From positions 62,001 to 126,000 of the forward strand of contig DATLJB010000005.1 in assembly GCA_035539075.1 (NCBI GenBank): DNA of 64,000 bases, written 5' to 3'. How positions within the stretch are numbered: position 1 is the first letter of the stretch; each line of letters starts with the position of its first letter. Positions 38,376 to 47,247 of the stretch are shown piece after piece. The DNA comes from Dongia_B sp035539075. Lineage in GTDB: Bacteria > Pseudomonadota > Alphaproteobacteria > Dongiales > Dongiaceae. Under the pieces are notes generated by a model. It worked only from the letters and a program-made list of their open reading frames with translations, did not search any database and was not told where the DNA came from. Position numbers and translations under genes: made by a program.

Positions 38376-39730
38376 TGGCCCTTCGCGATCACGTTCTCAA
38401 GTGGCTGCTGAGGGACTCTGATTACGCCAATCCGGAGCCGTGGCTGCGCCAGGTCTTGCTCGGCGGAACGCAGTCATCCTCCAGCATCATCGTTTCCCAG
38501 CGTACCGCGCTGCAGGAAGCGGCTTGCATGGCATGTACGCTTATCAGGTCCGGCGACTTGGCGAAGTGCCAGGTCCACGCTTATCAGATCGCGGATGACG
38601 GCGAGCAACTGATCCTGACCGGCAACGCTGCTGAGCGGCTGTTGCGGCAGCCGAATTACCTGCCGGATGGCTCGCCATGGCAGACGCCGTTCGAGTTCTT
38701 CGAGCAGCTGCAGATTGCCCTTCTGCTGAAGTCGAATGCCTTTGCCGTCATCATCCGGAACGGCCGCGGGGAACCGGTTTCTCTGGTGCCGGTCAACCCC
38801 GACCAGGTCTGCCTCTATGAGGGATCCGAGGGCGATGTCTTCTATCAGGTGACGCGCCAGACGATGCTGGAGCGGGCATTGCTCAAGGGAATGCCGGAAC
38901 TGATCCCGGCCCGGAACGTCCTCCACGTCCGCGGGGCCAGTCTGAATGGCGTCATGGGGTTGTCGAGGATCTCGATGGCGAAGGAATCGCTCGGCCTCGC
39001 GCTGGCGATGGACCGCACCGCCGCGAAACTGTTCGGTAACGGCGCCCACCCCACCATCGCGCTCTCGACCGACAAGAACATCACCGACTCGATCTTCAAG
39101 CAGACCAAAGAGAAATTCCGCAATCATAATCAGGGCTTGGATAATGTCGGCGAGATGATGCTGCTCGGCGGCGGACTGAAGCCGATTCCCGTCCAGATGA
39201 ACATGATGGACGCCCAGTTCTCGGAGATCCGCGACAAGCTCTATGAGACCATCGCAATGGTCTTCGACGTGCCGAAGCATCGTCTGGGTCTCTCCGATCA
39301 GGGAGACCCGCTCAAATCGCATCAGATGTATCTGAACAACACCATTGCCGGCGATGCCGAGCGGATACAGCAGAAGCTGAACCAGCTTTTCGGGTTCGAT
39401 GGCATCAATACATTCGTGGAATTCGATCTCGACCAGTTCAATCGAGCTGACCCGGCCACGCGGGCCGAGTTGTCGCGCGTCAAGGTGGTCGGCGGCCTGG
39501 AGACGGCGAACGAATACCGCAGAAATGAAGGCAAGGGCCCGAAGCCCGGTGGCGACTATCTCTGGCGCCCCAACAACGTCGTCCCGGCCGACACACCGGC
39601 GATGGTAAACGGCGGCGGGTCTGGCCCGGGCTCCGATACCACGGGCAAACCGGCACCCGGAGGCGACGGCGACCCCAATGGCCTGCCCGGCAAAGACATC
39701 GAACCCACCCATGACCGCACTCTGAACTGA
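38372..39730 (+). CDS. Portal protein, HK97 family
   Basis: 452 residues. LLRQPNYLPDGSPWQTPFEF, LLKSNAFAVIIRNGRGEPVS, LVPVNPDQV, NVLHVRGASLNGVMGLSRIS and VFDVPKHRLGLSDQGDPLKS follow the HK97 portal pattern; the C-terminus is Gly/Pro-rich. Forms the dodecameric DNA gate of the head. ATGA overlap with terL. Confidence 0.94.
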   Translation: MMALRDHVLKWLLRDSDYANPEPWLRQVLLGGTQSSSSIIVSQRTALQEAACMACTLIRSGDLAKCQVHAYQIADDGEQLILTGNAAERLLRQPNYLPDGSPWQTPFEFFEQLQIALLLKSNAFAVIIRNGRGEPVSLVPVNPDQVCLYEGSEGDVFYQVTRQTMLERALLKGMPELIPARNVLHVRGASLNGVMGLSRISMAKESLGLALAMDRTAAKLFGNGAHPTIALSTDKNITDSIFKQTKEKFRNHNQGLDNVGEMMLLGGGLKPIPVQMNMMDAQFSEIRDKLYETIAMVFDVPKHRLGLSDQGDPLKSHQMYLNNTIAGDAERIQQKLNQLFGFDGINTFVEFDLDQFNRADPATRAELSRVKVVGGLETANEYRRNEGKGPKPGGDYLWRPNNVVPADTPAMVNGGGSGPGSDTTGKPAPGGDGDPNGLPGKDIEPTHDRTLN

Positions 39731-39750
39731 CGCGGACCTATGAGGAACCC

Positions 39751-40902
39751 ATGACCGAACCCCGTTTCAAGCTCTTGCAAACGGAGACCGAGCTGTTGCC
39801 GGTCACGAAGGATGCGACGTCGGGACAGGATGTGCGGCCGGTCCGCGTTATTGTCAGCACGTCGAATGTCGATCGGATGGGCGATATCATCGTCCAGGAG
39901 GGTATCGACCTCACCGGCTACAAGGCGAACCCCGTGGTTCTCTGGTCACATGACCCAGATTGCCCCATCGCCCGTGCGCCTGATATCGGTGTCGCTAACG
40001 GCAAGCTGACTGCGACGGCAATGTTCCCGGCCGAGGGTGTGGACGAGGAAGCAGACTATGTCTACGGCAAGATCAAGGCCGGCATCGTCAATGCCGCGTC
40101 GATCGGCTTCAACCCGTTGGAATTCCAGCCGATCGATCCAAAGCAGCCCTGGGGCGGCCTGAAATTCACCAAGTCAGAGATGCTGGAATTCAGCTTCGTC
40201 TCGGTACCGGCGAACAAGGACTGCATCATCGTCGGCCGATCGATCTATGTGAGTAATCCAGATCCGGCCGAAGAGGAATGCCACGACTTCGAGGATCTCG
40301 GCATCAAGCGTTTGGCGGATGTGAAACCCAAGGGCTTCGCACTCATCGCCCAGGACCGCCTGAACCGTATCATGGGATTGCCAATGGAACTCCGCACGAT
40401 CGCCGGCAAGGCGCCGGCAGGTGGGGCCAGGGGCCTCTATCGTCGGCACGCCAACATGATCGAGGGCGCGATCCGCGGTGATTCCGGTGATTGGAAGTGC
40501 GGCGCAAGTCGCAACCTCATGCTCGATATGTCGGATTCCTGGGATGGTTCTGGGGCAGCCGGCCGGATGCTCGACGCCGCGACCGATGCCGATGGCAAGA
40601 TCGACGCCGGCAAGGCGAAGCGCGGCTTCCTGATCTACGACGCCGCGAACCCCAATCTGCGCGGCTCCTACAAAGAGCCGTTTGCCGACATCATGGGCGG
40701 CGAACTGAAAGCCGTGGCCGGAGGTATCCGCGCCGCCGCATCTCGCCTGCCGCAGACTGACGCCCCGGCCGATGCCCGTGACGCGGCCCGCGCCGTGCTC
40801 GATGCCTATGAGGCCAAGATCAACGAAAACAAGGCGATGTACGCTCCCGAATTCAAGGACATCGCCGCCCACCGCCTGCGCCTCCTGAAGGCCAAGCGCT
40901 AA
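39751..40902 (+). CDS. HK97-type prohead protease with C-terminal extension
   Basis: 383 residues. Residues 20-165 hold the S78/U35 protease: RVIVSTSNVDRMGDIIVQEG, NPVVLWSHDP (catalytic His), NAASIGFNPLEF (Ser) and MLEFSFVSVPANKDCIIV. The remaining ~210 residues include KRGFLIYDAANPNLRGSYKE and AVAGGIRAAASRLPQTDAPA, a fused domain seen in several phage proteases. It cleaves capsid delta domains during maturation. Confidence 0.9.
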   Translation: MTEPRFKLLQTETELLPVTKDATSGQDVRPVRVIVSTSNVDRMGDIIVQEGIDLTGYKANPVVLWSHDPDCPIARAPDIGVANGKLTATAMFPAEGVDEEADYVYGKIKAGIVNAASIGFNPLEFQPIDPKQPWGGLKFTKSEMLEFSFVSVPANKDCIIVGRSIYVSNPDPAEEECHDFEDLGIKRLADVKPKGFALIAQDRLNRIMGLPMELRTIAGKAPAGGARGLYRRHANMIEGAIRGDSGDWKCGASRNLMLDMSDSWDGSGAAGRMLDAATDADGKIDAGKAKRGFLIYDAANPNLRGSYKEPFADIMGGELKAVAGGIRAAASRLPQTDAPADARDAARAVLDAYEAKINENKAMYAPEFKDIAAHRLRLLKAKR

Positions 40903-40956
40903 TTTTCAGACTACCCAACCCTTCGGGGTTTCCCGCGCCGATCGGAGCGGTGACTT

Positions 40957-40978
40957 GGCCGGCTGCTGCCGGCCTTTT
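40957..40978 (+). terminator. Terminator-like hairpin before the capsid gene
   Basis: GGCCGGC TGCT GCCGGCC followed by TTTTC. Perfect 7-bp GC stem. It lies 22 bases before the capsid start, so it would act as an attenuator or as an mRNA 5' stabiliser if transcription runs through. Confidence 0.6.
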
Positions 40979-41000
40979 CATTGGATCAAAGGGAAATCCC

Positions 41001-42380
41001 ATGTCCAATCGTCTCGGCGCTCTCGAAGAGCGCAAAGGCAAGCTGACTGATCAGCTTGACGTCCTCCACAAGAGCATTCTCGACGAGAATCGCGAATACA
41101 CCGCCGAAGAGAAGCAGGCCTTCGAAGACATCGACGCCGAAATCAAGAAGGTCGATGAGGCGATCGAGTTCGAGAAGCGCGTCGAGGCCCGCAAGGCCGC
41201 GACTGCCACCCGCATGAACCTGCCGGGCAACGAAACCCGCCAGGCGCCGGCTAGCCCGAAGCGCTCGACCTATGGTCGCCAGCTCAAGGCCTTCAAGCCC
41301 AAGACCTTCGGCACCCAGGCCGATGCTGAGGATGCCGCCTACAAGTCCGGCATGTGGTGCCGCGCCGTCATCTATGGTGACGAGGGTGCCAAGCAGTGGT
41401 GCAACGAGCACGATGTCGAGATCCGCAACGAGCTCAGCTATGGGGCGGTATCGAAGTCGCAGAACGAGACCGTGAACTCGGCGGGCGGCTATCTGGTGTT
41501 CCCTGAGATGTCGACGGCGATCATCGATCTCCGTGAACAGTACGGCACCGCCCGTAAGTTCCTGAATGTCGTGCCGATGGCATCCGACAGCCAGCTAGTG
41601 CCGAAGCGCACTGGCGGCCTGAGCGGCTCCTTCGCTACGGAAGAGAATGCCTTCACCGAATCCAGCAAGTCCTGGAGCCAGGTCCAGTTGCGCGCCCAGG
41701 CCCTCGGCTGCCTGACCCGCATCTCCCGCGAACTGGATCAGGACGCGGTCATCTCGGTTGCCGATGATATCGCTTCCGAAATGGCCTATGGCCTGGCCGT
41801 CAAGGAAGACGCCACGCTGTGGAACGGCGACGGCACGTCCTCCTATGGTGGCATCACCGGTGTCCGCACCAAGTTCGCGGCTGGTGTCGGCGTTCTCGCC
41901 GGCGCCATCGATGCGGCCTCTGGTCACGATACCTTCGCGGAATATGACGCGAACGATCTGATCAAGGTCATCGGCGCCCTGCCGAAATATGCAGAACCGA
42001 ATGCGGTCTGGTTCGGCCATCGCACGGCCTGGGCCAATACTTTCCTGCGTCTCCTGGCGGCGGCCGGCGGAAATGCCATCGTCGATATCCAGGCCGGCGG
42101 GAAGCCTCAGCTCGGCTATCTCGGCTATGCGTTCGAGACCGATCAGACGCTCCCCAGCGCGCTGACCGACCTCTCGGACACTGCCGTTGTCCTATTCGGC
42201 GACCTCAACGCCGCCGTGACCATGGGCGAGCGCAAGGGCCTCACGATCGACGTCGACCGCAGCATCTACTTCCTGCAGCGCCAGATCGCGATCATGGGCT
42301 GGGAGCGCATCGACATCAACGTCCACGACATCGGCGACAACGTGAACGTCGGCCCGCTCGTTGCCCTGATGGCCGAATAA
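41001..42380 (+). CDS. Major capsid protein, HK97 fold
   Basis: 459 residues. N-terminal scaffold-like delta domain (roughly 1-120) with coiled coil LGALEERKGKLTDQLDVLHK, then the mature domain: GGYLVFPEMSTAIIDLREQY, LTRISRELDQDAVISVADDI, GLAVKEDATLWNGDGTS and a terminal IMGWERIDINVHDI. Cleavage by the upstream protease probably falls at about residue 100-130. GGGAAA precedes the ATG; flanked by two stem-loops. Confidence 0.93.
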   Translation: MSNRLGALEERKGKLTDQLDVLHKSILDENREYTAEEKQAFEDIDAEIKKVDEAIEFEKRVEARKAATATRMNLPGNETRQAPASPKRSTYGRQLKAFKPKTFGTQADAEDAAYKSGMWCRAVIYGDEGAKQWCNEHDVEIRNELSYGAVSKSQNETVNSAGGYLVFPEMSTAIIDLREQYGTARKFLNVVPMASDSQLVPKRTGGLSGSFATEENAFTESSKSWSQVQLRAQALGCLTRISRELDQDAVISVADDIASEMAYGLAVKEDATLWNGDGTSSYGGITGVRTKFAAGVGVLAGAIDAASGHDTFAEYDANDLIKVIGALPKYAEPNAVWFGHRTAWANTFLRLLAAAGGNAIVDIQAGGKPQLGYLGYAFETDQTLPSALTDLSDTAVVLFGDLNAAVTMGERKGLTIDVDRSIYFLQRQIAIMGWERIDINVHDIGDNVNVGPLVALMAE

Positions 42381-42395
42381 CCAACAACCGACAGA

Positions 42396-42431
42396 GCCGC
42401 CAGCACGGAAATGCTGGCGGCTTTTCTCTTT
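42396..42431 (+). terminator. Rho-independent terminator after the capsid gene
   Basis: GCCGCCAGCA CGGAAA TGCTGGCGGC then TTTTCTCTTT; perfect 10-bp stem. Would set high capsid mRNA relative to downstream genes unless antiterminated. Confidence 0.88.
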
Positions 42432-42444
42432 AGGAGAGACTGAA

Positions 42445-42894
42445 ATGCATTTCAGCGCCAAAGACGTCAAGCGCGTCCGGTCGATCTCACCGGTCGCGAT
42501 TGGCACCACCGGCACCGGCCAGGCCGGCAAGATCGTCGATCGCCGCCCGACCGTGAACGGCACCACCATCAACTATCGCCGCGTCGCGTTCGAACTCGAT
42601 TTCGGCACGATCACTGCGACCAACGCCGCATATACCCTGGTCGTTAAGGAGGGTGACGTTACCTCCGCGATGACCTCGATCGCCGACGCAGACCTTGAAG
42701 GCACCGAAGCTGCTTCGGTTCCGGCCACCGGCACCCGAACCTCGGGCTCGACCAAGAACGTGTCCTTCATCCTCGGTTACAAGGGGGCGAAGCGTTACGT
42801 CCAGGTCTCCAAGCTCAGTTCGACCGTGACGGCCACCACCCCGGTTGCCGCATCTGTCCTGCTGGCGGAGCCCGATCAGGCCCCGGTTCTCTAA
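42445..42894 (+). CDS. Small structural protein, possibly head decoration
   Basis: 149 residues, rich in T, S, A and V with alternating strands (RVAFELDFGTITATNAAYTL, TSGSTKNVSFILGYKGAKRY). It follows the capsid gene, and GGAGAGAC precedes its ATG. Composition and place fit a cement or decoration protein; no sequence family is recognised. Confidence 0.7.
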   Translation: MHFSAKDVKRVRSISPVAIGTTGTGQAGKIVDRRPTVNGTTINYRRVAFELDFGTITATNAAYTLVVKEGDVTSAMTSIADADLEGTEAASVPATGTRTSGSTKNVSFILGYKGAKRYVQVSKLSSTVTATTPVAASVLLAEPDQAPVL

Positions 42895-42994
42895 CGCGCG
42901 AACGCATAGGGCTAGGGCTCCGCGGCCCGAAAAGCCGGCTCCCGGCCGGCCTGCTCTATGCGCGTATTCACCGGGGTCATCTTCGGGAGATGGC

Positions 42995-44455
42995 ATGGAT
43001 TTGTCACTGCGTAGCGGCGAGCGCCAAGTCGCCGACAAGATCGAAGATATCCGTCGTGATCACGTCGCCCGGTATGAATGGGCCGCGGTGCGCCTCCGAG
43101 ATCAGGACCTTGCGCATGTGTTTCGTTTCGTGGATGTAGGCTGCGGCATCGGATACGGTGCCAATATCCTGGCATCAAGGCTTGAACGCCGCGTATGGGC
43201 GCTGGACCACAGCTCTGAGTCTATCGAGTTTGGCCGGCAACATTTTCGCCATCGGATGGTTTTTTGGGAGCCGTCGGATTGGACCTGGCTCTCCGGACGC
43301 GACGATGGCGAATTCCACACGGCGACCTGCTTCGAAATGATCGAGCATGTTGCCGATCCGCTGCCAATGCTCAAGGCGGTAAGACATGCAGCTCGCCGCC
43401 TTATCGCCAGCGTCCCGAACGAAGACGTCTTGCCGTTCATCGGCTACAAGTTCCACCATCGCCATTATACGAAGGCCGAATTCGAGGCGCTGCTCAACGG
43501 CGCCGGCTGGCATGTCACAGAATGGTGGGGCCAGGCTGGACCAGAATCCGATGTCGAGCGCGACTGCAACGGTCGGACATTGATCGCGGTCTGTGAGCGG
43601 GCAAACGGCCTAGCAGATAAGGCCCGGCCGATGCTGGAAGAGATTGTATCGGAAGCCTTTGCCGATGTGGTTCCTGATCCACAAGAGGTCTTCGGAACCG
43701 CAGAGAAGCGGGCAGCAAGCCCGCAACACATCGCGATTGTCGCCTTCGGTCCGACCTCGGCCTTCTATTTGGATGCGGCGAAGAAGGAAGGCAATCGGAA
43801 GCGGTTCGCCGATTTCGTGATCGGCATCAATGCCATGGGCAGCGTGATCGATTGCGATCTGGTCTTCCACATGGACGACATCCGGATCCAGGAGCGCCGG
43901 GCAGCCGCCGAGCCCGAGGGGCATGTCGCCGGCATCGTCGAGTGGCTGCGGGAATACCGAGGCCGCGTCATCACGTCCCGGGCACATCCAGACTACCCGC
44001 ACATGGAAGAATTCCCGCTTGAGGATGTTCTGAACAAGTTCGGCGGCGGCTATTTCAACGGCACCGGCGCCGCGGCACTGGCCTATGCGATCTATCTGGA
44101 GCCCAAGGAGATTTCTCTTTGGGGCTTCGATTTCACCTATCCCAACGCACACAAGAGCGAGAAGGGCCGTGCCTGTGTCGAGTATTGGCTTGGCCGGGCG
44201 CAGGAGCGCGACATCGCGATCCGGCTGCCACCGAAGACCAGCCTCATGGACTCCTATGAGGACAGCGCTTCGGACGAGGCGCACATCTACGGCTACGACA
44301 CGATAAAGCTCAACATCGCTTTTAACCCAGAAACGGAACGGTTCGAGGTGACGAAAACCCCGCGACCCGAAAGCGAATGGCCGACGGCCGAGGAAGTCGA
44401 GGCCGCCTACGATCATGGAAAACACCCCGCCGACCAGGGGAGGAAGCGCGCATGA
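42995..44455 (+). CDS. Fusion of SAM methyltransferase and MptE-like/DUF115 domain
   Basis: 486 residues. N-terminal class I methyltransferase: FRFVDVGCGIGYGANILASR (motif I), WALDHSSESIEFGR, ATCFEMIEHVADPLPMLKAV and a C-terminal HHRHYTKAEFEALLNGAGW. Residues ~235-486 form a second domain: HIAIVAFGPTSAFYLDAAKK, FVIGINAMGSVIDCDLVFHM, YFNGTGAAALAYAIYLEPKE and SLWGFDFTYPN, like the MptE/DUF115 glycosyl- or pyrophosphoryl-transferase-type fold. Inserted between decoration and connector genes, it may modify sugars on the virion or host. No ribosome site as strong as its neighbours'. Confidence 0.82.
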   Translation: MDLSLRSGERQVADKIEDIRRDHVARYEWAAVRLRDQDLAHVFRFVDVGCGIGYGANILASRLERRVWALDHSSESIEFGRQHFRHRMVFWEPSDWTWLSGRDDGEFHTATCFEMIEHVADPLPMLKAVRHAARRLIASVPNEDVLPFIGYKFHHRHYTKAEFEALLNGAGWHVTEWWGQAGPESDVERDCNGRTLIAVCERANGLADKARPMLEEIVSEAFADVVPDPQEVFGTAEKRAASPQHIAIVAFGPTSAFYLDAAKKEGNRKRFADFVIGINAMGSVIDCDLVFHMDDIRIQERRAAAEPEGHVAGIVEWLREYRGRVITSRAHPDYPHMEEFPLEDVLNKFGGGYFNGTGAAALAYAIYLEPKEISLWGFDFTYPNAHKSEKGRACVEYWLGRAQERDIAIRLPPKTSLMDSYEDSASDEAHIYGYDTIKLNIAFNPETERFEVTKTPRPESEWPTAEEVEAAYDHGKHPADQGRKRA

Positions 44456-44646
44456 AAATCCACCTCCTGAAGCCCTGGGGGCAATATTCCAAGGGGCGTG
44501 TCTTTACGGATATGCCGGCCGGTTCCGCCCGCACCCTGATCGACCGCGGCATCGCCGAAGAGGTCAAGGGAGAAATCGAAAATGTCGCGATGACCGCGCC
44601 GGTGGATCGGTCCATGCGGCAAAAACTCAAGCTGACGCGGCGATAA
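44452..44646 (+). CDS. Small phage protein in head region (64 aa)
   Basis: MKIHLLKPWGQYSKGRVFTD then MPAGSARTLIDRGIAEEV; a minimal fold repeated in head regions of HK97-like phages (K-x-x-G-x-x-x-x-x-x-A-x-x-L-I-x-x-G-x-A). Likely a small structural or chaperone protein. ATGA overlap with the fusion gene. Confidence 0.75.
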   Translation: MKIHLLKPWGQYSKGRVFTDMPAGSARTLIDRGIAEEVKGEIENVAMTAPVDRSMRQKLKLTRR

Positions 44647-45278
44647 TGTATAGCTCACTGATCACCGTCGTAACGCCGGCCACAACGAAGAGCTTGACGA
44701 CGCGTGACCGAGTGAAATCGGAGCTTGGTGTGACATCTAACTCTGATAACGCAGGAATTGATGCTCTGATCGCCGATTCCAGCCGAATCATCTCCAGTTA
44801 TTGCGACCGGGTATTTGCTCAAGAAGTCGTCTCTGAGGTGTTTCGGCGCGGTTCCTGGCGGCCTGCGGAATCAATCATCCTGTCGCGGTTTCCGTGCACG
44901 TCGATTGCGTCCCTGACGGAGGACGGTGTTGCTGTCGCCGGCAGCAATTGGGAGGCTGATCCGGAGACCGGAATCATCCGGCGACTGTCAGGCGATAGCC
45001 TGTCGTGCTGGACGGCATCCAAGATCATCGTGGCCTATACAGCCGGTTATGTCTTGCCTGGCAATCCATCTCGAGATCTTCCAGAGGATATCGAGCGTGC
45101 CTGCCTCATGCTGACCAAGCTCATGTATTTCTCGCGGTCGCGCGATCCGCTGGTGAAAGAAGAGACCATCGATGGGGTCGGGTCGGCCTCCTATTACGTG
45201 CGCGGCGCCATGGACATGAGCATCATGCCGGTGGAGATCACGTCGCTGATCGAGCCATACCGAAGGATCGCTGTCTGA
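44646..45278 (+). CDS. Head-tail connector (HK97 gp6-like)
   Basis: 210 residues. TTRDRVKSELGVTSNSDNAG, IDALIADSSRIISSYCDRVF and a helical C-terminus (IERACLMLTKLMYFSRSRDP) follow the phage_connect pattern of head completion proteins. TAATG overlap with the preceding gene. Sits as a ring beneath the portal. Confidence 0.82.
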   Translation: MYSSLITVVTPATTKSLTTRDRVKSELGVTSNSDNAGIDALIADSSRIISSYCDRVFAQEVVSEVFRRGSWRPAESIILSRFPCTSIASLTEDGVAVAGSNWEADPETGIIRRLSGDSLSCWTASKIIVAYTAGYVLPGNPSRDLPEDIERACLMLTKLMYFSRSRDPLVKEETIDGVGSASYYVRGAMDMSIMPVEITSLIEPYRRIAV

Positions 45279-45703
45279 TGAATAATCCAGGCATCTATTC
45301 GCTCACCCAGCTAAATGGCTCGAGCGACATCGCGGTCACGACGGCCGGAACCACGGTCTGCGACGTCATTGACAATCTCGACGGCATGACGGCTGTCAGC
45401 CTCCAGCTTCGGCTGGCCTATGGCACTGGTGGAACGACGGTCAGGGCCTATGTCCAGACCTCGCTGGATCAGGGAACGACTTGGATCGATATCGCCTGCG
45501 CCCTGTTCGGAACGGCAAGTGAGACCGAAGTCATCAATCTCTCCGGCCTGACGCCGAAGACGACGCAAGCTCAGCCGACCGATGGCGCGCTGCCGGACGA
45601 TACCAGTCTGGATGGTGTCCTAGGTGACCGCCTCCGCGTGAAAGCCGTCAGCACTGGGACCTACGCCAACACCGTTCTAAGCGCCCGAGCCTCGGTGCGA
45701 TGA
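45278..45703 (+). CDS. Structural protein of neck region, unknown (141 aa)
   Basis: Beta-rich, T/G/V-rich (VTTAGTTVCDVIDNLDGMTA, LRLAYGTGGTTVRAYVQTSL). TGATG overlap upstream, ATGA downstream. Resembles small jelly-roll-like virion proteins; may be a decoration or neck factor. Confidence 0.7.
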   Translation: MNNPGIYSLTQLNGSSDIAVTTAGTTVCDVIDNLDGMTAVSLQLRLAYGTGGTTVRAYVQTSLDQGTTWIDIACALFGTASETEVINLSGLTPKTTQAQPTDGALPDDTSLDGVLGDRLRVKAVSTGTYANTVLSARASVR

Positions 45704-46041
45704 GCCCTGAGACCGCGATATCAATGCTGGATGGCCAGCTGCGCCAGCATGGCGAGGATGTGATCCTGCGGCGGCCGGCCGGTACCCAGCAGATACCGCT
45801 CGAGGTTGCCTGCCGTGCCATGGTGTCGGGCTATCAGCCGGCCGAGCTGCTCGGCGGCATTGTCCAGGGCGACACAAAGGTCATCCTCTCCCCCACGGAA
45901 ATGGTGGGCAGGCAATGGCCCTGGCCGCCGCGCCGGAACGACAAATGCATCATCGGCGGTGCCGTGAAGAATATCGAGGCTGTCGACGCCGTGTCGATGA
46001 ATAACCGACTGGTGCGGATCAATCTGCAGGTCCGCGGCTGA
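45700..46041 (+). CDS. Head closure/head-tail joining protein
   Basis: 113 residues. LDGQLRQHGEDVILRRPAGT, then PPRRNDKCIIGGAVKNIEAV. SPP1 gp16/HK97-like head closure proteins share the H-x-Q-x-V/I-R start and small beta-barrel. Position between connector and gp10-like gene supports the role. Confidence 0.72.
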   Translation: MSPETAISMLDGQLRQHGEDVILRRPAGTQQIPLEVACRAMVSGYQPAELLGGIVQGDTKVILSPTEMVGRQWPWPPRRNDKCIIGGAVKNIEAVDAVSMNNRLVRINLQVRG

Positions 46042-46775
46042 TGGCTCGCAACACCGCCTTTGCCCGCCAGGTCCAGCTGTTCACCGACCAGGTCGGCGAG
46101 GCGCGCCGGCAGGCGCTGATCCAGCTGGCAGAAGAGAGTTTTGCCACGGCCGACAGGCAGAACACCGAGGTGCTGGGCCGACCGGCGGAATATGACACCG
46201 TCGTCGACGGCAAAGCTGGGGTTTCCCCAGATCGTGTGAAAGAGGGTGGCACGATCGTCTATCTGTTCAAGGTGGGATCAGCATCTCTTCAAGCGGCTGT
46301 GGATGACGCGTTCCGGATCTTGATGGAGCTTTCACCGGTTCTCACCGGACGGTATCAGCATTCGTTCCGCCTCTTCGTGAACGGTACCGAGCGAGATGCC
46401 AGCAAAGAAGCCGGTCCAATCGAGCTTACGGATGCAGACGAAGTCGAGATCGTGAATATGGTCCCGTATTCTCGCCGGGTCGAGCGCGGCTGGTCGAATC
46501 AGGCACCAAATGGCGTGGTAGAGATCGCGACGACAGCCCTGCGGGCCCAATACGGCAATATCCTGCAGATCCTATTCACCTATCGCGGGTTCATCGGTGC
46601 TGATTCTGGCGACGGCCAATTGATCGACCCAATGAACGATCCGACGCGCCGCCGCTCTGTTGCGGTCCGAGGCGGGAAGGGGCGGTTTGTCGGCAGCGTC
46701 GCCGCACACGGCGCCGCGAAGGCCTATAACCGGTCAGCTCAGCGCTGGCCGACGATGACCATCAAGGTTCGATAA
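46041..46775 (+). CDS. HK97 gp10-like neck/tail-completion protein
   Basis: 244 residues. QALIQLAEESFATADRQNTE, LMELSPVLTGRYQHSFRLFV, EIVNMVPYSRRVERGWSNQA and a terminal helix fit the gp10-like family (S-P-x-x-T-G-x-x-R/Y-x-S; N-x-x-x-Y-x-x-x-x-E-x-G). Overlaps both neighbours by one to a few bases. Confidence 0.8.
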   Translation: MARNTAFARQVQLFTDQVGEARRQALIQLAEESFATADRQNTEVLGRPAEYDTVVDGKAGVSPDRVKEGGTIVYLFKVGSASLQAAVDDAFRILMELSPVLTGRYQHSFRLFVNGTERDASKEAGPIELTDADEVEIVNMVPYSRRVERGWSNQAPNGVVEIATTALRAQYGNILQILFTYRGFIGADSGDGQLIDPMNDPTRRRSVAVRGGKGRFVGSVAAHGAAKAYNRSAQRWPTMTIKVR

Positions 46776-47185
46776 TGGCAAGTGCAGCGCCGGCGGCAGT
46801 GATCGAGGCAAGGCTTCGGGCGCAGTTCACTGCTGCGCCGATCCGAACCGCGAACGATCCGGCCGCTGATCCGGATGCCAACGACGGCCCGTTTGTCGTC
46901 CTCGAGTTCCCGGGCGGCACGGCTGCGCAGATCACGATCGGCTCGCCGGGGAGCAATCTGTTCCGAGATCTTGCGGTCTTCATGATTCATGTCTTTGTCC
47001 CGTCCCAGACGGGCGAGCAGGCTGCGCGCGACATGGCTGCGACGATCGCCGCGATTTTCCGCGGCAAGAGCTTCAGCGGTGTCGACTGTTGGGCGCCGTA
47101 TCCACCCCAGGAAGACACGGGGCCGAACGGAAACTGGTTTGGCGTCAGTTTCGCAACGCCCTACAAATATGACCTTTTAGCCTAA
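46775..47185 (+). CDS. Tail terminator protein
   Basis: 136 residues. VIEARLRAQFTAAPIRTAND, GPFVVLEFPGGTAAQITIGS, FMIHVFVPSQTGEQAARDMA, and a helix ending in PYKYDLLA. Fits the DUF4128/gpU-like tail terminator fold. TAATG overlap upstream. Confidence 0.78.
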   Translation: MASAAPAAVIEARLRAQFTAAPIRTANDPAADPDANDGPFVVLEFPGGTAAQITIGSPGSNLFRDLAVFMIHVFVPSQTGEQAARDMAATIAAIFRGKSFSGVDCWAPYPPQEDTGPNGNWFGVSFATPYKYDLLA

Positions 47186-47247
47186 CCGGCCCTTAGGCAA
47201 GGCCCGCCGCGTCGGACGACGCCGCATCCCACAGATGGAGCCTTCAG

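Noticed and set aside
38474..39712. A 412-codon minus-strand frame opposite the portal gene
   Set aside because: Portal motifs on the plus strand are clear; the antisense translation has no recognisable features.
42895..42994. Intergenic inverted repeats (GCATAG...CTATGC) before the fusion gene
   Set aside because: Short stem with a very long GC-rich loop and no T tract; not distinct from chance in such GC-rich DNA.
47186..47247. GCGTC-GGAC-GACGC hairpin before the tail tube gene
   Set aside because: Only five pairs and no T run; not called a terminator.
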